The notes under the pieces: model-generated
Seen by the model: the letters and a program-made list of their open reading frames with translations, nothing else
The model's database searches: none
Told to the model about the DNA's origin: nothing
In this document: positions 1 to 10,740 of the stretch, piece by piece
Layout: each line of letters begins with the position of its first letter
Numbering within the stretch: the stretch's first letter is position 1
Translations under genes and position numbers: made by a program
Source of the DNA: Aquila chrysaetos chrysaetos
Taxonomy: Eukaryota; Chordata; Aves; Accipitriformes; Accipitridae
Assembly: GCF_900496995.4 (NCBI RefSeq)
Contig: NC_044018.1
Span: 6,410,501-6,474,500, forward strand
Direction: 5' to 3'
Length of the DNA: 64,000 nucleotides

Positions 1-3000
1 ATAAACCATAAGCAGCAAAATTCATATAAGGGCATAGAATATGAGCAACCAAACTCCTCATTTTCAAGGTTTATTTTTTACTTCACAACTGAATTTCCGT
101 TTTTACTCTAACCTTATTCTTTTTAAAGCAAGAAGTACCAGAATTAACATGACCATAACTCGAGTCAGTATACATAAGACACAAATTACAGTCAACCAGC
201 AAGATCTCTTGGGTCTGATTTTTAGAAAGTTTGTTTATACTAAGTTCAGCGCGCTGCTGTTCAGCACCTAGATTAAGCTAATCACTGTTTCCTTCTACAG
301 TCCAATGGACAGCAATGGACATCTCGGAGTATGTAATAAAAAGAGGTGGAAAGAACTATGTCAGAAGGAGATTAAGTGTATTCTGGAGATGGTCTTTACT
401 ACTGTAAAACTCAGTCATCTGAGCTCCCTAAAATAGATGGTTTTTTAGACAGCAAGGTTGGAATTCACCTACATTTAGAAGCCTACAAATGGACATCAAA
501 ACTCATGCTAGGAACCTAGATAATTGCCTGGTTCACTCTGCAGAGATACACAGCGCTCAGTTCAGTAGCCCAAACACACACAGCCATTCATTGGTATTTG
601 TTTGCTGACCAACTTGATTTTATCTGAAGGACAGCAAATATAGTAAGGGCCCCGACACACTTAGAATAGTATGTTAAAATGAGACCACTGAAGCTGCTAC
701 TGAAGCTTTATCTGTTCACCCTGTAACCCTAACAGAAATCAGCACATCCAGCTTTGACTTACTTTAAAATGTCAAGCAGAAGATCAGCTTGTAAAGAAAT
801 TCCTGCATTGCTAGAGTCAGTTATCCATCACCTCCAGAGCAGAAGAGAAGGGTGGAAAGAAGGAATAGTAACAAGAATGTCAGACCCCTAAATACCATAC
901 CTCGCATCTTCTCAGAGATTAATAATTAAAGGCAAAAAGCCACATTACACTATTTAATTCAGATTACAAATACAACAAGACTTTTACCTGGGTGCCCCTT
1001 TATTAAAGCCAATAACTTGCATGTCTTCTAGACGTTCCACAGTATGGGAAACTTCAATTCATCCATCAGTGCCATGAGTAGCTTCAGTAGTTAATAGCCC
1101 TGTTTAGAAATAGCAACCTGTTTCCATTGGAATTTCTCAGGAGGTCATTTCCAGTTGGTTATTGCTATGATTTTAGTGTTTTAATTAAAAGAGTCCTTCA
1201 GTTTTATTTGTTCTCCATGAAGATACTTGCACACTTTAAGCAAAGAGCCTGTAAATCTTTCTTCATAACATAAATTGAGGTCCCTCAGCTGCTTGCTGTA
1301 AAGTATCTTTTTCCAGCCGTAAGAGAAGCAAGAAAAATGAATAGTTAAAACAAAACACTCAGAGTTCTTGGAAACAGCTGAACCCAAAACTGAATGACGG
1401 TGAATGTTTTTTATGTCAGTAGAAACTAAGGGATCTTAGCATCCCAGAGGATCCCACATTCGTTTGCACTTATGAGCACTCAATGCAAAAATCATTAATG
1501 TTCCTGGCCATTCAGGATACTGGCTTTACAAAAACAACTTTTTTTCTTTGTAAAGCTCAAACGTTTCCAAAGCTTTGCAACACGTAGTTCAAGTACATTA
1601 TCAAAACTACACTGTGGGCTCCAGGAGAAAGACTGTTTATGGTTTACAGGCACATTACAAGGGAGTTGCAATAAAACCATACCACTTTGTATTCACTCCT
1701 GACTGCACTAAATACCTGGATGAAATCAACCGCAAACAAATTTTCTTGCATTGTTTCCAGCCTCAGCTTTTACTTATACGGTTAGCAACACCTCATCTCT
1801 TCACAGTTCATAAATAGTAATGCTTTATTCTCTGCCAATCTTGCACTAAACAACATGAGGAAAAGACCTTCATCCTGCACTCAGATCTTTTAGGAAGCCT
1901 CCATGTAGGGTACTTTTCTGTTTTGGCTCTGTGCTCTCCACAAGAATGAGAGTCTAAAGTTCCTCTACCCACTTATTCCTACAGCCATTAAGACTCACAT
2001 AAATAGCGAGTGCATAATAGGAACAGACTGTGAAAAACAGCACTCTTAGAGGTCCAAGCATCTGCAGCTGCCCACAATTTTTCAAAATGGGTATGATTTG
2101 GTGAGAAGTAGGAACAAGACTGTTCAGTATGGCCCTGTTCTGCTCCAGCCTTTGGATGGTCACCTTTGGACACCCAAGAAGATCACTGGAACCATGCTGC
2201 TATGATGTTCTACCTTATGAAGGACAAGAAGTTGCATAGGTATGCTGACAATTTTATCTGTATTCTATGTGTACATATGGAGTTAGTTCCTCTCCTGAAA
2301 CACGTGCTTCAGCTGTTTCATATTAACTGTTGACATGTGCAGCTATAGCAGTTTCTGTATTCTACTTAAGACGTACTAAGGAAAACAAAACACACAGAAA
2401 AACCATTTCAGAAGACAGTGGTTTGGAGGAAGACTTTGATCATCACACTGTTTCACGCAAGAGTGAGCACATCCTTGAAGCAGGCCTCCAGAAATCTGTT
2501 TGTTGCTCAGATAACACTGACCTGGATTCTGCAGTCTTGAGGGGCTGGCTCATGAATTCAGGACCCCACTGTAATAAGGGTGATTCACCTTCAGCCAGAT
2601 TTTGCTTTTCTACTGACACTTCATAAAAGGCATATTTAAAGCCAACACACCAGTAAATTTGACTCTGCATAAGACAGACACTTCTCCACTGGGAACTAGA
2701 CAAACAATAGAAAATTATTTTGCACAGGACACTCAACTCTCATATTATCATCAGTGTTTAGTAGTTAAAAATAGCAGGACTAGTCACTGTCAACAGACAT
2801 TTGAAAACCTGCTTTACCTGCTGCAGGGCCTAAACAATTATTCCTGATTTGGATGTTTCAAAGCCCTTTATTTGTGGTATTCCAGTTCCTTTTAAAAAAC
2901 TTTGTTTGGTTTGCTCTCCAACTCCATGGTTGGAAACTCCATTAGAATACCTGAGAGCCTAAGAAATATTGACTTTTTATTCACCCAACTGCTCTAAGGC

Positions 3001-4479
3001 AGACATTTTTGTTTGCCTCTAAAATCTGGCATCATTTCAACATCATTGTTTACCTCTGAAACTAAGCACCCTCAGAAAGCCCAGCAACCTGGCTTCAAGC
3101 TTGTTCACAGTGGAGGCTCTAGTAACCGAAATAGAGAAGGCAGAGACACCACACGACTCTGTATCACCCTGTCATGCAGCCTTAGGGACATCGTTCCACA
3201 GACAGTTTGAGAAACAGTGTGGTTAAGAGCCCCATTTTGTGTATAGCCTCCATATACAACCTATTCTTCAGATTAAATGGGCACTAAAAGCTTAAAGTCT
3301 AATACAGTTTAACGGCTGTTAGTCACCTAGCTCTTTTATGGTTTTACGAAACGTCTTCCTATTTTTCTTCATCTCAACTATATAAAGATGCAACAAAACA
3401 CAGTAAATGATGGATTAAAAAACTAGATAGCAAAAATTATCAAAGAGATCTGTCACATGGATAAAATTGAGAAAAAAAAGGAAAAATACAGAAAAATGTT
3501 TCTCTTTCAATATTCAGTTATTTTAACTCTAAGTAATGAAAATGCCCTGCTTTTTCTTAAGAAAGTACTTAAGACAGGTATCTGAAATATTTGTGTGCAA
3601 CATCTAGTTTTCATCTGAATAAATGAGGAGTTGCTTCCCCTCCACAACACGGCCAACGGGAGGGTATAGTTTCCCATCTAGAAATTAAGGGTTTTACTAA
3701 ACCTAGTCAAACACTGAGAATATTTAGAGGTTGCCTACCCTTTACTTCCTGTCATTAACTAAATTCCACTGACAGAAGCAAACATGTGCAATGGTTCTCG
3801 AGCTGCAAGTGCTCAATTCTACTACAGCAATAAGTCTGTACAGCTTCTGGCAGGATTTAGTATGGTCTAGTGCCTAGAACTGCAGTCTATACAGACAAAC
3901 ATGGGGTAAAATACAATACAGGGAGAGATTAAGGTGAGGAAAGGCAAACATCTTGGTAGTTTCCAGTTTTACTTCTCTTAATGTAAGTAACTCACCCATT
4001 TCTTGTAGGCATACACTGTATGAGCTGTATGAAATACGTGATACATGTTGGCTAGCCCAGATCAAAGTCGAGAGTTTGCATGGTATGCTGCCTTTATGAT
4101 GTGTCAAACTGGACACATTATGTTAGGCTGGGCTCATGAATAGGTGAATATTGCAAATAGGTTTCAAAGCACATCGGTAAGGGTAAACAAGACATTACTC
4201 ATACCTTTTTGGACTGAACAGCTGAGTAAGTATGTTGCCAAACTAGGTTAGCAAAAGAGCCTTGATGCTTAAATTTTGCCTGTATCTCTGCATAAAGTTT
4301 GTAACAAGAACTCCATTGTAATTTGATGAAATTGGCTAAAAGCTTGCACCTGTTATGTATTTCCTTGACCTCTAATTCACTCTGTGTAATAAATATTTTG
4401 AAGGAAATACAATAAAGTAATTCATAAAGGACACTTATTTCCCCCACATGATCAACTGTCATGTACATATTTACAAAGC
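1..4479. other. Intergenic DNA upstream of ENPP4
   Basis: AT-rich unique sequence. Its open frames are short, lack credible splice junctions and match no family I recognise. By synteny with human and chicken this would be the CLIC5-ENPP4 interval, but I see no CLIC5 exon. Nothing else can be supported here. Confidence 0.6.
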
Positions 4480-4600
4480 GGGGGAGGAAAAGGGGGAGGA
4501 AAAGGGGGAGGAAAAGGGGGAGGAAAAGGGGGAGGAAAAGGGGGAGGAAAAGGGGGAGGAAAAGGGGGAGGAAAAGGGGGAGGAAAAGGGGGAGGAAAAA
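4480..4600. repeat. 12-bp purine minisatellite (GGGGGAGGAAAA), about 10 copies
   Basis: A near-perfect head-to-tail array of the 12-mer GGGGGAGGAAAA runs from about 4480 to 4600 and ends in an A-rich tail. The plus strand is pure purine and the minus strand pure pyrimidine for over 110 bp. The unit length is a multiple of three, so the array stays open on both strands and creates artefactual repeat-rich ORFs. Such mirror-like polypurine tracts can form triplex DNA (known of the sequence class; not shown here). Confidence 0.95.
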
Positions 4601-5339
4601 AAAGACCTTGACTTGAACTTGACATGTAACATGTAAATAGCTGCAGGAAGTCTTATCTAGCTCACCTGGAATTCTTTTTTTTCCCTCTTTTACACTCCTG
4701 TGCTTTGCCACACCTGCTACATTCCATAAATCAATGTCAATCAGAGGTGTGTCTCTTTATTCAGCGTACTGTACCGCATCTTTAGAGCCACTCCACAGTT
4801 AGCATAATCTGCCAAACTCATACATATGTAAAAGCCATTAGAAAGAAACAAGCTCAAATCTATGCAGCATTCAGAGTGAACACACAGAATGAAATTCAGG
4901 TCCTCTACCTAAGTCAATCATGAAGCTATAGACACATCTTTTTCTCAGTTTTTATGATGAAATTTAACATGGAATGATGATTTCTTCTCTGTGCTGTTAA
5001 AGTACACTTATTTTCTCTGTTTACACAAAGCTGATTTCATTGTTATTCAGCACCAGTAACTTAACAGGTTTTGCAGAATTACTAATCCTTTTTCATAATA
5101 AAAGGAAAACCAAGGGAATGTAAACTATTTGCCTTAACTTATGGACCAAACCTACAGCAGGACCCAAACCAGACCTCAACCCATCATAGCACACACTGCC
5201 TTCCTGAAAGCAGCACTGGCATTCAGAGTACTTACATTAACCAACACACACATTTTCCTGCATGCATTCTAAGTTTTAGGGTAAACCAGCGTTGTCACAA
5301 GAGCACGCAAAAAAAGGTCATATGCAGGAAAGAGTACGA
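4601..5339. other. Intergenic DNA between minisatellite and CpG island
   Basis: Unique AT-rich sequence with no gene-like feature. Base composition shifts abruptly to GC-rich at about 5340. Confidence 0.5.
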
Positions 5340-5720
5340 AGTCAACTTTCGGAGCTGTGTGGCCGAAAGGGAGCAGGAGCCACGGAGAACAGGAGGTTTG
5401 CAGTCACGCTGACAACCGCCGCTGCCTTGCGAAGGCCACAGCCGCGACACCCGCAGAGGAGGCAGGTTACCGGCATCCCGGGGGGACGCAGGGCTGCTCC
5501 CAGTAACGCCGCCCGTCACAGCCACAGCAGACCCGGCAAACAGCCCGTACCCCTTACCAGGGGGGGGCCTCACCGTCCGCCCCTCGGGGGCCAACCCACC
5601 CGCATCCCAGCCCAGGGCGGAGGGGGCCAACACGCCTCTCGTAAAAACCCGTGCTCCCCTGCAACCCGCCACATTTCCCTGCCTGGGACAGCCGCCTCCC
5701 GCAGCTCCCCGCAGCCCTGC
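5340..5720. promoter_or_regulatory. CpG-rich block, left part of the ENPP4 island
   Basis: GC-rich sequence with many CpG dinucleotides, clearly different from the AT-rich flank. It is separated from the main ENPP4 island by the CpG-poor minisatellite that follows, so the two blocks may once have been one island. Long open frames on both strands here are GC-composition artefacts. A second, leftward-facing promoter is possible but unproven. Confidence 0.5.
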
Positions 5721-5729
5721 TCCTCTCAG

Positions 5730-6370
5730 CCCCCTCTCCCCCCGGCTCCCTACAGCTCCACTCACCTCAGCCCCCCCGGCTCCCTACGGCCCCCTCACAT
5801 CAGCCCCTCTTCACCTTAACTCACCTCTCCTCAGCCCCCCGGGTTCCCTACAGCTCCTCTCACCTCAGCCCCCATTCACTTCACCTCAGCCCCCCCAGGT
5901 CCCTACAGCCCCCTCACATCAGCCCCTCTTCACCTTAACTCACCTCTCCTCAGCCCCCCCCGGCTCCCTACAGCCCCCCTCACCTCAGCCCCCATTCACT
6001 TCACCTCACCTCAGCCCCCCTGGCTCCCTACAGCTCCCCTCACCTCCCCTCACCCCACCCTGGCTCCCCACAGCCCCCATCACCTCCCCTCAGCCCCTCT
6101 TCATCTTAACTCACCTCTCCTCAGCCCCCCGGGCTCCCTACAGCTCCCCTCACCTCAGCTCCCCTTCACCTCACCTCAGCTCCCCTGGCTCCCTACATCC
6201 CCCTCACCTCAGCCCCTCTTCACTTCACCTCAACTCACCCCCCCTCAGTCCCTACAGCCCCCTTTCACCTCACCTCACCTCACCTCACCTCACCTCACCT
6301 CCCCTCAGTCCCTACAGCCCCCTTTCACCTCACCTCAGCCCCCCCCGGCTCCCTACATCCCCCCCCTCAG
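5730..6370. repeat. Degenerate C-rich minisatellite (CAGCCCC / CTCCCTACAG / CACCTCA units)
   Basis: About 640 bp of almost pure pyrimidine with scattered CAG. Blocks such as CCCCCCGGCTCCCTACAG recur many times, alternating with CTCACCTCAG and TTCACCTTAACTCACC segments. Around 5760-6000 a higher-order unit of roughly 110 bp (two related sub-blocks) is visible. At about 6267-6302 the array collapses to a simple CACCT run. It abuts the ENPP4 core promoter. Confidence 0.9.
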
Positions 6371-6432
6371 TTCCCCTCAGCCACCCCCTCCCCGCCTCCA
6401 CGTCTCACAGCGCGACGCCCACTCCGCCGGAA

Positions 6433-6468
6433 CCAATCGCAGCTCCCGCCAGCGGGCCCCCGACCAAT
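6433..6468 (+). promoter_or_regulatory. ENPP4: Paired CCAAT boxes
   Basis: Both sites read CCAATCGC on the plus strand (6433 and 6464). Spacing of about three helical turns and position in the CpG island suggest NF-Y binding, with transcription starting some 60-100 bp downstream. The start site itself is inferred. Confidence 0.55.
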
Positions 6469-6602
6469 CGCACCCGGCGGAGGCCGGGCCCGCCGACGAG
6501 CTCCCCGCGCTAGCGCAGCCCCCCCCGGCCAAGGCACTGCTCGCTCCGCGGCCGCTAATGGCAGTTGAGGGCGCGCTGGGCGGCGGGTGCGCAGGCGCTC
6601 TG

Positions 6603-6631
6603 CTCGTCCCGTCCCGTCCCGTCCCGTCCCC
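6603..6631. repeat. TCCCG pentanucleotide repeat
   Basis: A short perfect run of CGTCC/TCCCG units (about five copies) lies in the CpG island just downstream of the CCAAT boxes, possibly within the ENPP4 5' UTR. Confidence 0.85.
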
Positions 6632-8388
6632 CCCGCCGCAGCCGGTCACCTCCAGCGCCGCGACGGAGCGGGCCCTCACGGTGGGCTCGGGGCGGAACCG
6701 CGGCGGGCGGGGGGGGGTGTGTCTCCCGCCGGGGGAGGCTGTGGTGACGGGGGCTGCCCGGGGACAGGGCCGCGGGAACCGGCGGCGGTGCCTCGTCCCG
6801 GGGACCGTCTCGCTGTAAGCTTTCGGGGCCGGGATGACGCGTTCCTTTACCGAACGGAGCGGCTGGAAGAGGCGGGCGGGAGGTGGAGAGGTTCGAGGGC
6901 CGGGGGGGGGCGGCTCTGTGTAGCCGGCTGCCGTCCCGCGTGGGGAAACACCGGTCCTCGGAGGACCTGGGAGCTGGGGTTGCGGTCTGGGGTCTCCCTG
7001 CGCCGCGAAAAGCTCTCGTTCTGCTTTTTTAAGCACCTGAAAACACGGAACGGGTGATTTCCTGCTCCACTGCTCATCTCATTTCTGGTTCCCCCCCCAC
7101 ACACCGTTATAGGGGCTGTGTGTTACAAGTCCTCTGTATCAGGAGATATCTTAATGCTGTTTTTGACGATCCTTTCTTCCAACAGTTGTATCTTCTAAAG
7201 AAATTTTAACTGTTGCTTGGGGCGGTGGTGGTGATTTCCCATGCTTTGAATTCCTCTCACTGCTAAAGCTTTAGCTAACATTAAAGCTACTTACACTTTT
7301 AAAATAATACAGTTTTAAAGAGTTTTGGGGAAAAGGTTGAGATAGGCCAGAAGATGCTACCGCAGTTAGGAAAATACCTGCTGTTCCTCCTACAGTCACC
7401 CTAGTTTGTGCAAGTGAGATAAAGGAGAAATTTGCTGGAGTGAGGCTCTTGAGAAGTAAATATGCTGTGTAACGATATTGCAGAAGTTTTTGTGGAACCT
7501 GCAGCTTCACTTCCTCTTTCTTCAAGGCTTATAGAATAATTATGGACCTTCCTGGACAGAGTACTCCTGTCACACATCATAAGCTTAGGGGGGGGGAAAA
7601 TCATACTGCTTACAAATCATACCTTGCATTCGTAATAGTCATGAATTCCTTCGTGAGAAATACTTGCCTTGTGGCCAAGGTTACTAATGATATTTTTAGG
7701 TTTTTGAGAGAGAGAGAGAAATACGATATGTAAAGAACAGGTTTAAATACTGTTATGGTAGATGTACAACTGCTTAGAAGGAAAACAGAAGTAGAAGCTA
7801 CTCCTGGCAGTTCCATGTATAGAGTAAGCAATGAGTAAATAAGAATGTTGAAAGGCTCAGAAGTCTTCCAGCAATTTGAGAGGGTGGAAACTGTGGAAAA
7901 GGAAAGGTGGGATGAAAAAGAAAAATTAGAATTATAGTAGAAAACAAACTTCTGGTCTGAACAGTGATGTATAAGCAGGATTTAGACTTGCAAAGGACTC
8001 TTAAATGTGGAGCCGGAGTTGTTCAGGTGCCTGTGCTTGAACATGAGGAAAATATACTGATTGTCTGTCTTGAAATATAGAATCGTAATAAGACACACAG
8101 AATGATGGAATAATTGCTTAAAAGAGAGAAAACAATTCTTCCTTTCGTTTAGTCTGGAATGAAAAAAAATCTCATTGCTCATTTGTTTTAATGCATGAAA
8201 AACTATGATGATATATGAGAAACATCTGAAGTCAGTAGGGAAATATAGACTGTTGACTTCAGTGGTTGTTTAGACTGGTTATTTTGCAGTTAACCTCGAT
8301 AAGGAAGATTTCCATAATGTATAGCTAGTTAAACTGGTTCCAGTACAATTATTTTGTGTTACATGCCTTATCTTTTTAAATTTTTCAG

Positions 8389-9253
8389 ATACATCTGATT
8401 ACCTGCTGGAAATACTTTGAAGTATCAACAATGAACTCGATGTTAACATTGCTTTTTTCTGGAATAGTTGCCTGTTGTGCTCACTCTACTGGGGATTCAG
8501 TATCCAGGTTACTCCTTGTGTCCTTTGATGGCTTCAGGGCTGATTACTTGGAAACCTATAAACTTCCTCATCTTCAGGAGTTCATTGAGGATGGTGTGCT
8601 CGTAAAACAAGTTACAAATGCTTTTGTCACCAAGACTTTCCCAAACCATTATACCATAGTGACAGGCTTATATGAAGAAAGCCATGGCATCGTGGCTAAT
8701 GACATGTACGATGCAGATGCCAAGAAAAAGTTTTCACAGTTTAATGATTCGGATCCCTTCTGGTGGAATGAAGCAGTTCCAATTTGGGTAACAAATCAAG
8801 AGCAAGGAAATGGAGCAAGTGCTGCTGCAATGTGGCCTGGTACCGATGTAAAAATTAACGATACGACCCCTCAATTCTTTTTGAAGTATAACTTTTCAGT
8901 AACGTTTGAAGAGAGAGTGGAGAAAATTGTTGCATGGCTGAACAGCTCTAATCCAGTAGTCAGTTTTGCTACATTATACTGGGAAGAACCAGATGCAAGT
9001 GGGCACAAGTATGGACCAGATGACACTGAGAACATGCGCAAAGTATTAGAAGAAGTGGATAATCATATTGGTTTCCTTACTAATAAATTGAAGGCTTTTG
9101 GTTTGTGGGACACTATTAATATCATAATAACAAGTGATCATGGAATGGCCTCCTGTTCTGCAGAGAAGCTAATTATCCTGGATAAATGCATTGGTCGCAA
9201 TAACTATACTCTGATAGACAAGAGTCCGGTTGCTGCAGTGCTGCCAAGGCAGA
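8389..9253 (+). CDS. ENPP4: ENPP4 first coding exon
   Basis: The acceptor TTTTTCAG ends at 8388. Coding begins at ATG 8431, chosen because a hydrophobic signal peptide follows at once. The exon ends at 9253 before GTAAGT, phase 1. It encodes residues 1-274: signal peptide, nucleophile loop and most of the catalytic core. The 42 nt before the ATG are 5' UTR. Confidence 0.93.
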
Positions 9254-10705
9254 GTAAGTTTTGGTTGTTTTAAGTTGTACACTGAGAATTAAATCTTGTT
9301 TGTCTTACTGCTAAAAAGTACGCACTATGGTAGACTGTTCACATCTTTTGCAAAACCAGTATAGTTCATGTTGCAGAACGCTGACATCATTTAATGAATA
9401 AGCTAAAGAATGTTTGTTTATTTAGAAATTACTTTGTTTTGGTAATCAATGGGCCAAGGAGAGTTTCTTGTCAAATTGCTATGGTGGTAAAGATGGTCCC
9501 TGTATATAGCTTGTTGAGAAAGTAGATAGGCACTTAGTATGGCTGCTGTCTTGTTGCTCACTTAGTCTATACGGTTGTAATTCACAGTGAGCATGAAATA
9601 AACTGTCATGTTTATTCACAATGAAAAATGTCATTGTCTAAACTTGCAAGTAAAAATCGAAACCCAACTTTGATTGCTTTACCACTTCTGTTTCTGTGAA
9701 TGAAACTTCAGTTTTCATACTGTGAATTCAATTTTTGTATTTTGGAGTGGTTACTAACAGGCATGTCTTAAATCATGACACTGCTGGTCTCAGTTTCCGC
9801 AACTGTGGCCAGACTGAAGCAATTCTAATGAACAGAGTGATTTATACAGTAGCAAAATTTAACACTTACTGCTTTGGATAAAATATTGACTACTTTGGTG
9901 TGCGATTGCTTTCTCTTGATTTCTGTGCTTGCATTTTGCCCTCCTCCCCTGCAAGCCCAGAGGGTAAGTTGAACTGTAGGTCTGAAACCATAGCTGTGAG
10001 GTGCTGATTTAAAATGAGAGCAAATTGTGAAATCCACCTCAATACATGTAATGTTTCATTAGGGACATGAAAAAATCCTTTTCTATATGCCTTTTAAAAA
10101 AATAATTGTTTTGAAAGAAATGGATCTTAGGTTTAAAGACAGATAATTGCAGTAAATTGGGTACATAATTTCCAGCTGTTTCACATGCGTTTTTTTCCTT
10201 GGCAGACAAAAGGGTCGTGTATAACTTACTGAAAAAATGCAACAGTCACATGAAAGTATATCTCAAAGAAGAAATTCCAGACAGATTTCATTATCGTCAT
10301 AATAAGAGAATTCAACCCATAATTCTGGTTGCAGACGAAGGCTGGACAATTGTACAAAACGAGTCACTTTCAAAATGTAAGTGTTTTTTCCTCATTTGTG
10401 CTCTTGGTGGGTTATGTTGGTAAACTGTCTTGTTTTTATTCCAGCCATCTGTAGAATGGTCCTAGTTTAGCTAGTGGAGTCTTGGCACTGTATCTTTAGG
10501 AACATCTCAGCATTTTCTGTAACATCTCAGCCTGAGCCTGGAGTGTTTTAACAGATGAGGAAGAGATGAGGGATATTCCGTTGCCTAAAGCACTTTGTCA
10601 TGTTCAACTTAATAGCCTGTGGTACACTTTTAAGAGTTATCTTAGGCAAGTTAGCAGTCTGTCTCAAGCTTCTACTAGAGTGTGGCTTAACTATTTTTTG
10701 TATAT

Positions 10706-10740
<35 letters not shown>

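Larger units (their letters stand above)
6377..7060 (+). promoter_or_regulatory. ENPP4: CpG-island promoter region of ENPP4
   Basis: Very GC-rich and CpG-dense with no obvious TATA box. Two CCAAT boxes lie 31 bp apart on the plus strand (6433-6437 and 6464-6468). This suits a housekeeping-type promoter for the plus-strand ENPP4 gene, whose coding exon begins 1.4-2 kb downstream with a splice acceptor. A noncoding first exon must therefore lie here. One possible donor is GTAAGC at 6815, but its upstream bases are poor and I cannot fix the exon. The ORFs on both strands here are composition artefacts. Confidence 0.75.

Noticed and set aside
4199-4711. 170-codon minus-strand ORF with a Leu-Pro-Leu-Phe repeat
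   Set aside because: The repeat is the translation of the 12-bp minisatellite, whose period is a multiple of three. The flanking residues match no family.
5292-5819. Overlapping ORFs of over 150 codons on both strands
   Set aside because: GC-rich island plus minisatellite gives stop-poor frames in both directions. There are no domains, and proline/arginine/serine composition artefacts dominate.
6377-7104. Several ORFs in the ENPP4 island, up to 219 codons
   Set aside because: Low-stop CpG-rich DNA. Frames overlap on both strands and none connects to the ENPP4 reading frame.
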